From Nocardia carnea NBRC 14403 (GTDB taxonomy: Bacteria > Actinomycetota > Actinomycetes > Mycobacteriales > Mycobacteriaceae), in the NCBI RefSeq assembly GCF_000308515.1, contig NZ_BAFV01000118.1, positions 1-64,000 on the forward strand: DNA of 64,000 nt, read 5' to 3'. Below, piece after piece: positions 58,517 through 64,000 of the stretch. Numbering within the stretch: the first letter of the stretch is position 1; each line of letters opens with the position of its first letter. A model generated the notes under the pieces. That model searched no databases. It saw only the letters and a list, made by a program, of their open reading frames with translations, and was not told the origin of the DNA. The position numbers were made by a program, and so were the translations under genes.

Positions 58517-59743
58517 TCAGCTCTCGAGGACCACGGGCAGCCCGCGCAATCCGTGGAGCGCACGCGATTGCAGGGGTTCGGTCCTCCCCGCGAGGCGTGC
58601 GTCCGGAAATCTTTCGAAGAATCGCCGGACGGCGATCGCCGCTTCCGCACGCGCCAGGGCGGCACCGATACAGAAGTGGATACCGGCGCCGAAGGTGAGG
58701 TGGCGGTGCGGTTCCCGGCGGCGGGGGTCGAATACGTGTGGGTCGGTGAAGATTTCCGGGTCGCGATTCGCGGCAGCGAGCAGGAGCACGACCGGTGTCC
58801 CTGCGGTGACGGCTCGATCGGCCAGCCGGGTATCGGTTTTCGCGACTCGGACGACGTACTGGACGGGAGTGTCGTAACGCAGCGATTCTTCGATCACCGC
58901 CGTGTAATCACCGTCGGCCGGATGGAGGCCGGGCTCCCGTAGCAGCATATGCAGGGCGTTTCCCAGCAGATGTGTAGTAGTACCGAATCCGCCGACCAGC
59001 AGCATGCTGCAGGTGGCGATGGCCTCGCGCAGGTTCAGCTGTGCCGGGCATTGCTGCGCCAGACCGGCGATGAGCCCGGCGTTCTCGGGTTCCGCTTGCT
59101 CCAGACGGTCCTTGAAATACGCTGTCATCTCGGTGACGAGCGCTCGCGAACGCTCCCGTTCCTGCGCAGTTCTGGCCCCGTCCAGCAACGAGGCCAGAAC
59201 GTTTCCCCAGGCGGCGAAGCACGGGGCATCCGACTGCGGTAGGCCGAGAATATGCGAGATCATCGCCATCGGAACGGCTTCGGCATAGTTCGTGACCAGG
59301 TCGGCGACGCCGCCGCGCGGAAGCTCGTTCAGGCAGTGTTCGACACTTTTTTCGATCCGGGGCGTGAGCTCGGCGAGGGCGCGCCGGTGGAATGTCGGCG
59401 CGGCCAGGGACCGCAATTCCGTGTGCCGGGGCGGTTCCAGTTTGAGAAACGAGTCGTCGACCGGATGGACGAGCGTGACATCGCCGGCGGCATTGCGCCG
59501 GCGTGCCGACGCGCCGATCGGCGCCGGTCCGAAGTCGCCGCTGGTGAGAACCTGCTGACACAGCGCGTGTGAGGCGGTGAACAGCAGGCCACGGCGACTG
59601 GTGGCCAGCGCGCCCCGGGCACGGACCTTCTCGTATTCCCGGTGCCGATCGGCCCCGGGGCGGGCCCAGAGGATCCGCGCGCCCGGGTCGCCACGAAGGA
59701 CATCGGAGAAGAGCCGTGCCTTTTCCAGAGACATTGCTGCCAT
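58517..59743 (-). CDS. Cytochrome P450 with no acid in the I-helix motif
   Basis: 408 residues. Heme loop 'FGAGIHFCIGAALAR', K-helix 'EESLR' intact. The I-helix reads 'LLVGGFGTTTHLLGN': the position normally occupied by Asp/Glu of the AGx(D/E)T pair is Gly, as seen in some biosynthetic P450s that do not perform standard hydroxylation. ATG 59743 (or 59734) is 19 bases after the radical SAM stop; co-transcribed with it. A RiPP or other peptide substrate is possible but unproven. Confidence 0.92.
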   Translation of the reverse strand: MAAMSLEKARLFSDVLRGDPGARILWARPGADRHREYEKVRARGALATSRRGLLFTASHALCQQVLTSGDFGPAPIGASARRRNAAGDVTLVHPVDDSFLKLEPPRHTELRSLAAPTFHRRALAELTPRIEKSVEHCLNELPRGGVADLVTNYAEAVPMAMISHILGLPQSDAPCFAAWGNVLASLLDGARTAQERERSRALVTEMTAYFKDRLEQAEPENAGLIAGLAQQCPAQLNLREAIATCSMLLVGGFGTTTHLLGNALHMLLREPGLHPADGDYTAVIEESLRYDTPVQYVVRVAKTDTRLADRAVTAGTPVVLLLAAANRDPEIFTDPHVFDPRRREPHRHLTFGAGIHFCIGAALARAEAAIAVRRFFERFPDARLAGRTEPLQSRALHGLRGLPVVLES

Positions 59744-59762
59744 GATCGGTCGCTACCCGCCC

Positions 59763-60890
59763 CTATGCGCCGACAGCCGGTTGGGCGGTGACCTGCCGGG
59801 CGGGGTGGTAGCTGGACCAGTAGTACTGGCGGTAGAAGTTCTCGGCCAAATTCACCCACGTGTTCAGATGGTCGAGATCGCCAAGGAAACGGTGCATATT
59901 GACGAGCAGCCAACTCCATACGGCCTGGCTGTCCCGGCAGTTGTCGCAGTCCCCGGTGGTGGCACAGTACTGGACGCTCTGGTCGGTCCGGTACGCGTTG
60001 AACCGGCCGACGATCGGATGGCCCTTGGTCAGGCGCTCGGCGTGTGCGGGATGATCGTTGCTGATGCTGGGGCAGGTTTCGGCGCCGAAGGTGCCCCAGT
60101 GTGTACGCCCCGTGACCAGCGTGCGGTAGTAATACGGGTCGCCGATAACAGTATCGGGGTAGGTTTCGCGCATCCGGGTCATTTCCTCGATTGCCCGTTC
60201 TTCGTTGTGCAGCCGGGCATCGGGGTCCGTGCCGTTGTCGCTGTAGTAACCGAAGTTGATCTGGTTACCGTTTTCGGCGATGGCCTCGACAGTTCTTTCG
60301 AGGTAGGGCATTCCGGCTTCGCTGAGCGTGTAGACCCAGGTGGCCCGCGGGTCGCCGGTATAGGTGCGCAATGCTTTGTCGAACAACCCGGTGATCCGCC
60401 GGCCGTTGACGCCGTAACCGCGCAACTCGTCGTCGACCGGTCCCCCGCCCCACAGGGATACTGCGATGGCGAGGTCTTCCAGCCCGTCGTACGGTATCGG
60501 CCGCGTCCCGTTCGTCACCACCGTGACATTGCGAATCGTCTCCGCGAATACGCGCACTCGGTCCAGGACCAGGGCCGGTTCACCGCCGATCAACAGCGTG
60601 CTGGTGATCCTCTTGTTGTCGCGGAGATCTTCGGCGAACGCGCGGATCGTTCCCAGATCACGGATCTCGACGCTCTGCTTGTCCATATCGTGTTCGAAGA
60701 ACCAGCAGCCCTTGCACCGCAGGTTACAGGCGTCGGTAACCCAGACCTCCACCGTTCTGATTCCCCGGGCTACTTCGTTCACACGCATCAAACGTTCGGC
60801 CAAAGCCGGATCCTCTTGCGCGAGTTCGAATGCTCGGGTTAATATGCGTTCCTTACTTGGCCTGACGTCCAGGAAAACGGGCTGAGCCAC
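59763..60890 (-). CDS. Radical SAM enzyme with C-terminal Cys cluster
   Basis: 375 residues. CxxxCxxC motif Cys55, Cys59, Cys62 ('CNLRCKGC') holds the [4Fe-4S]-SAM cluster; 'LLIGGEPAL' is the GGE-type SAM motif. Near the C-terminus 'ETCPSI' and 'QYCATTGDCDNC' add four Cys that could bind an auxiliary FeS cluster, like a short SPASM/twitch. Conserved length and Cys pattern resemble enzymes that modify peptides or small molecules. GAGGAG six bases before GTG 60890 decides the start. Transcribed with the P450 downstream; a second P450 lies upstream on the same strand after a 391-base AT-rich gap. Confidence 0.92.
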   Translation of the reverse strand: MAQPVFLDVRPSKERILTRAFELAQEDPALAERLMRVNEVARGIRTVEVWVTDACNLRCKGCWFFEHDMDKQSVEIRDLGTIRAFAEDLRDNKRITSTLLIGGEPALVLDRVRVFAETIRNVTVVTNGTRPIPYDGLEDLAIAVSLWGGGPVDDELRGYGVNGRRITGLFDKALRTYTGDPRATWVYTLSEAGMPYLERTVEAIAENGNQINFGYYSDNGTDPDARLHNEERAIEEMTRMRETYPDTVIGDPYYYRTLVTGRTHWGTFGAETCPSISNDHPAHAERLTKGHPIVGRFNAYRTDQSVQYCATTGDCDNCRDSQAVWSWLLVNMHRFLGDLDHLNTWVNLAENFYRQYYWSSYHPARQVTAQPAVGA

Positions 60891-61281
60891 GACATCCTCC
60901 TCGGGGCGATGCGGCAAGTTTGCGCGCTGCTAGATGTCATCGGCTAGCCGAACATGTCCGAAAAACGACGGTGCTGCCGATGCGTGGCCGAATCAACGGG
61001 ATTCGGTGGTGGTTGGTAGGAGAGCGGATAGGGAGCGGTCTTACTCAACTGAAATCATTAGCGCCACAAAGAATTCTAGGATAGGCCCGCTGACAGCGCG
61101 AGACCCCAGCGTTATCCTTGACATTTTTATAACATTCCTGACATGTGCCAGGAATAATTACGGCGCGACGGTATCCGTTGCGTAAATTCGACATGCCCCT
61201 GTGGCGGGGCCGTGACGCGGTACACCCGTGTCAGCGCGAATCATCCACGGTGGAGCCTCATCTGGCCACACCGCAGCAACC
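60891..61281. other. AT-rich gap between second P450 and radical SAM genes
   Basis: About 390 bases, clearly lower in GC than the rest. Holds a 22-bp palindrome at 61134-61155 and probably the promoter of the radical SAM-P450 pair. I looked for a small precursor-peptide gene on both strands and found no convincing one. Confidence 0.5.
61134..61155. promoter_or_regulatory. 22-bp palindrome in the AT-rich gap
   Basis: ATTCCTG (61134-61140) and CAGGAAT (61149-61155) are perfect arms; two of the four inner pairs also match (9 of 11 overall). Lies about 245 bp upstream of the radical SAM start; candidate operator or RNA hairpin. Confidence 0.5.
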
Positions 61282-62544
61282 TCACGGACCCAGCGGTGGC
61301 GACGGTGGAAACATCACCGGCATCGACGAGAGTGCGCGGTGGAAAGGTCCTGGCCGCCAACGCAGTTCCTCGGGCCGGCAGGCGAGCTGGACCTCGGGAA
61401 GCGCGTCGAGCAACTGGTCGATCGCATTCTGGGCAACCATATAGGCAATCGACCTGGCCGGGCAGGTATGCGGGCCCGACCCCCACGCCAGATGTGCGTT
61501 GTTGTCGGTGTACTCGCCCGCGTGGATCGCCGGATCGTTGTTGCAGGCCGACATTCCGATGAGGACCGGCTGATCGGCCGGTAGCCATACGCCGTCGAGC
61601 ATGATCGGCTGCCTCGGGTAGCTGAGACAGTAATTCGCCATCGGCGGGTCGGTGTACAGCAGCTCGTTGAGCGCATCCCGGGTCGTCGGCGCCACACCGG
61701 AGGACGATGTGCCGGTGAACCGCGGGTCGGTGATCATGAGAAGCAGGGTATTGACCGTGAGGTTGGTCAGCGGCTCGATACCCGCCCCGTACAGGACCGC
61801 CAACTGGTGCACCATCTCCGAGTCCTGTAGCTGCGCCGGGTGCGCGAGCAGACGGGAGGTGACGTCACGTCCGGGTTCGGCGCGCTTGAGCGCGACCAGC
61901 TCCAGGAGTCCTTCGTTGATCTGGGCATCCGCTTCGGTGGCGGCGGCACCACCTTCGAACATGGCAGCCATACCGGCCGCGATGTACTGCCCGAGATCCG
62001 GCGGGCAACCCAGCATGGCGTTGAGCACCTGAAAGGTCAGCGGAAAAGCGTACTGCCCGATGAGTTCGGCTTCGCCGTCCAGACAGAAGTCGTTGATCAG
62101 CGGAGTGGCAACCGATTCGACGTTCTGGTGCATGGAGAACAGATCGACCCCGTCGAGAGCGGCCGTGATCGCCTGCCGGTACCGGGCATGCTCTCGTCCG
62201 GTACTGCGCATCACATTGGGCCGCCACGCCATCATGGGCATGAGCGGGTGATCGGCGGGTACGGACTTCTCCCACGAACGCGCATCGGCCGGAAAATGTT
62301 CGGGGTCGTTGAAGATCCGGATTGCGGTGTGATAGCCGATCACCAGGGTGGCCGGAATACCGGGCGCCAGCTCCACCGGTGCGAGAGTTTCGTGCCTACG
62401 ACGCATCTGAGCGAACGAACGATGCGGATCGGCGGCGTACTCCTCGGTGTACAGGGCAACGCGAGGCGGGGTACCGGTCCGGGTGGGGGTGGAGTACGGG
62501 CAGCCGACAGTGCCGGTTTCGGGCGACGGTAGAGACTTGGCCAA
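61282..62544 (-). CDS. CYP157-like cytochrome P450 lacking the ExxR motif
   Basis: 420 residues from a TTG at 62544 (GGAG ten bases upstream). Heme loop 'WGSGPHTCPARSIAY' keeps the Cys, but the K-helix reads 'NELLYTDPP' where ExxR should be, and the I-helix 'AGIEPLTN' is variant. 'QPIMLDGVWLPADQPVLIGMSACNNDP' and the ending 'MPVMFPP' match the conservon-associated CYP157 group, known to lack ExxR. The frame extends to an ATG at 62604, but that stretch ('LLLCCCCFHW') uses rare A/T-ending codons and is probably not translated. No conservon GTPase genes are here; neighbours are radical SAM + P450. Confidence 0.85.
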   Translation of the reverse strand: MAKSLPSPETGTVGCPYSTPTRTGTPPRVALYTEEYAADPHRSFAQMRRRHETLAPVELAPGIPATLVIGYHTAIRIFNDPEHFPADARSWEKSVPADHPLMPMMAWRPNVMRSTGREHARYRQAITAALDGVDLFSMHQNVESVATPLINDFCLDGEAELIGQYAFPLTFQVLNAMLGCPPDLGQYIAAGMAAMFEGGAAATEADAQINEGLLELVALKRAEPGRDVTSRLLAHPAQLQDSEMVHQLAVLYGAGIEPLTNLTVNTLLLMITDPRFTGTSSSGVAPTTRDALNELLYTDPPMANYCLSYPRQPIMLDGVWLPADQPVLIGMSACNNDPAIHAGEYTDNNAHLAWGSGPHTCPARSIAYMVAQNAIDQLLDALPEVQLACRPEELRWRPGPFHRALSSMPVMFPPSPPLGP

Positions 62545-62690
62545 TGCCTTGAAACTCCAATGAAAGCAACAACAACAGAGCAGAAGTTGTCTCAGTTGGG
62601 ACATCTCCTGTGTCGGAACATTATTGGTGTAGCGAATCGATCGCAACCCGGCGGGTAGTGCGTTCGGCCACTACGAGTCGCAACCCGTAT

Positions 62691-63128
62691 TCAGAAACCC
62701 CGGAGGCGGTCGGGGATCACCCGGATCGGCACCGAATACTCGGCACGGAACTGTTCGGCTGTCATCGACAGGCCTGCCAGCCCGTCCCGGTACTTCTCGA
62801 GATAGGCCGCAACCTCGTCCGGGTCGGTGGTCAGTTCGAGTCGGGCGGGACCGCCGAAAACGACGATATCGCCGCCGGATCCGGTGCTGTTGAAATGCAG
62901 CGCCACCCGGGGGTCGCGGGCGATATTGCGGAGCTTGGGCCGGTCGGGCTGACTGAAGATGAGGAAGGACCCCGCCTGCCAGTGGAACCAGACCGGGTTC
63001 GGCTGCGGAGTGCCGGCCGGGCCGACGGTGGTCAGCCAGATGATCTCCTCACGCGCCAAGCGCGCGGCGACCCGTGCACCGAACTCCGTCGCCGGGTCGA
63101 GTAGTTCGTTGACCTGCGGTGTTTCCAT
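62691..63128 (-). CDS. PPOX-class F420-dependent flavoprotein (Rv3369-like)
   Basis: 145 residues, split-barrel fold: 'WLTTVGPAGTPQPNPVWFHWQAGSFLIFSQPDRPKLRNIARDPRVALHF'. The group (TIGR03667-like) binds F420 or FMN and heme degradation/ reductase roles are reported for relatives; the substrate is unknown. ATG 63128 is the start. Same strand as the P450 gene, 146 bases upstream of its start; possibly but not certainly the same unit. Confidence 0.88.
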   Translation of the reverse strand: METPQVNELLDPATEFGARVAARLAREEIIWLTTVGPAGTPQPNPVWFHWQAGSFLIFSQPDRPKLRNIARDPRVALHFNSTGSGGDIVVFGGPARLELTTDPDEVAAYLEKYRDGLAGLSMTAEQFRAEYSVPIRVIPDRLRGF

Positions 63129-63249
63129 GGGCCGACCTCCAGATCATCGGGGATTTCGCCGGAACAACACCCTCACCCGCGCACCGGTTCCCCGCAAGAG
63201 CGACGACCGAGGCAAAACCGTAAGTATTCGGTAACGGCCGCGGACGCCG

Positions 63250-64000
63250 TCACCACCAGCCGAGCAGGGGATGCAACGCGCGCCCGAGCGGGCCGGCCAG
63301 GGAACGGGAGAAGCCGGCGCTCAGGTGGTGCTCGTCGTGGTAGACGAGAATATTTCCCACGACGACCGGGCACAGGTCATCGGTACAGACGGCGTCGCTG
63401 AGGTCGATGGGGAAGACATTCGGGAAATACGATGCGGGTTCGAGGCCGGGGTTGATCTCGTCCAGGGCATCGATACGGTGCATCCCGCAACCGGCCGCGG
63501 TCCCGCCGAAGGCGAGACAGTCACCGGCCCGGTACGGGACGCCGCCGTCGCGGCGCAGCCACGGAGTATCGCGGATCGTGATCACATTCAGGTCCTGATC
63601 GCCCAGCGCCGCCCAGACGTCGAGATAACCGGGCGGTGTTTCGTCACCGCTTTCCAGACGCGGATGGGTGCCGATGGTGAACACCCAGTCGGGCCGGTCG
63701 GTTCCCAGCCGGTCGATGACGTCCCGGGACCAGTCGCGGCAGTCCGGGATGGCCTCACCTTTGTAGGTGGCGTCTTCCGCGAGGGTCAGCGCGCAGCCCA
63801 TCTTGAGGTAGGTCCGGATGCGGAAATTGTGCTGTTCGGCGAGGACCTGCAAGGCCGGCAGCCAGTGCTCCACATGCGAGCTCCCTGCCATGGCCAGCGT
63901 TCGCTCCGCGTCCGGGTCACCGTAGGTACAGGTCACGACATCGCGGGTGTCCCAATCGGCGATACAGCCGTCCAGCGTCGAGGGCGGCAGATCGGCCGAG
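63250..64000 (-). CDS. Acyltransferase C-terminal SGNH domain (partial, runs off the window)
   Basis: 250 codons open to the edge. 'AMAGSSHVEHWLPAL' (SGNH block I with Ser), 'VFTIGTHPRL', 'INPGLEPASYFPNVFPIDLSDAVCTDDLCPVVVGNILVYHDEHHLSAGFSRSL' (block V DxxH). This is the extracytoplasmic hydrolase-like domain that follows the ten-helix acyltransferase-3 (OafA) membrane domain, so the N-terminal part lies beyond 64000. Such proteins acetylate cell-envelope glycans or lipids. An internal GTG at 63936 is not the true start because the preceding frame is open and coding in character. Confidence 0.88.
   Translation of the reverse strand, partial: SADLPPSTLDGCIADWDTRDVVTCTYGDPDAERTLAMAGSSHVEHWLPALQVLAEQHNFRIRTYLKMGCALTLAEDATYKGEAIPDCRDWSRDVIDRLGTDRPDWVFTIGTHPRLESGDETPPGYLDVWAALGDQDLNVITIRDTPWLRRDGGVPYRAGDCLAFGGTAAGCGMHRIDALDEINPGLEPASYFPNVFPIDLSDAVCTDDLCPVVVGNILVYHDEHHLSAGFSRSLAGPLGRALHPLLGWW

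Noticed and set aside
61118..61146. TTGACA box as a plus-strand -35 element
   Set aside because: No acceptable -10 hexamer at 16-18 bp and no plus-strand gene downstream.
62545..62604. N-terminal extension of the P450 with LLLCCCC
   Set aside because: Rare A/T-ending codons, ribosome site touching the ATG, and no resemblance to P450 N-termini; a TTG start at 62544 is more plausible.
62560..62658. 32-codon plus-strand frame (MKATTTEQKLSQLG...) next to the CYP157-like P450, considered as a RiPP precursor
   Set aside because: No ribosome site, only about half of third codon positions are G/C, and a frame of this length is expected by chance in a low-GC patch.
1..64000. CRISPR arrays, tRNA/rRNA genes, insertion sequences, prophage or attachment sites
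   Set aside because: No regularly spaced repeats, cloverleaf sequences, transposase or integrase genes were recognised on either strand.

Overview
The window is 64 kb of high-GC DNA (about two thirds G+C by eye) with GTG/TTG starts, short intergenic gaps and many ATGA/GTGA overlaps. The gene set is that of a mycolic-acid-type actinobacterium, most likely Nocardia or a close relative: ECF41 (SigJ-like) sigma factor, F420/LLM-type oxidoreductases, a mycofactocin-type SDR, four SnoaL-like genes (one broken), MmyB-, TetR- and TioE-type regulators, and three P450s. The genus is an inference from gene content. I saw no rRNA, tRNA, CRISPR array, transposase or phage module.

Layout. 1-5.5 kb: partial membrane protein, a decayed SnoaL-like pseudogene, an ECF41 sigma factor with a matching promoter, a SnoaL protein, an LLM oxidoreductase, and an alpha/beta hydrolase divergent from a TetR gene over a double operator. 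5.7-9.4 kb (minus): enoyl-CoA hydratase, acyl-CoA dehydrogenase, aminoglycoside-phosphotransferase-like protein and DUF6285, a lipid/acyl-CoA unit. 9.5-10.6 kb: methyltransferase. 10.8-16.1 kb: a Zur-boxed azt-type zinc importer (aztA divergent from aztB-aztC-aztD), in which the permease is continuous with an extracytoplasmic AztD-like beta-propeller. 16.3-18.4 kb: two-domain TerD protein and DUF1990 protein. 18.6 kb: FadR-type GntR regulator.

19.4-34.2 kb (minus) is one long catabolic gene train: SMP-30-type lactonase, SDR, Rieske oxygenase, Baeyer-Villiger monooxygenase, SDR, ThDP enzyme, aldehyde dehydrogenase, SnoaL, SDR, SnoaL, TauD dioxygenase, a MIRU-like repeat, CMD protein, DUF427, TesB-like thioesterase. 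It looks like oxidative breakdown of an unknown cyclic or hydrophobic substrate: ring oxygenation, Baeyer-Villiger ester/lactone formation, lactone opening, alcohol and aldehyde oxidation, CoA chemistry. 47.7-54.3 kb is a second catabolic block (enoyl-CoA hydratase divergent from two acyl-CoA synthetases and two metal-dependent amidohydrolases). Palindromes of the form GAGAAT-N3-ATTCTC lie in front of parts of both blocks, so they may form one regulon.

Between them: LLM oxidoreductase followed by an HTH-less MmyB remnant, pentapeptide-repeat protein, TetR divergent from an unusual three-module flavin monooxygenase-reductase-ferredoxin fusion, a class A beta-lactamase lipoprotein divergent from LysR plus a cytosolic beta-lactamase-like hydrolase, Uma2 nuclease, small lipoprotein, and a mycofactocin-type SDR + P450 pair controlled by a divergent TetR. 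54.4-58.5 kb: unknown protein, SCO6745-family protein, erythromycin-esterase-like protein divergent from a double-HTH MerR regulator. 58.5-64 kb (minus): P450, radical SAM enzyme, ExxR-less P450, F420/PPOX flavoprotein, and the SGNH end of an acyltransferase that runs off the window.

Gene-free stretches of about 300 bases or more are listed as features of type 'other'. Long open antisense frames throughout reflect high GC and were left out.
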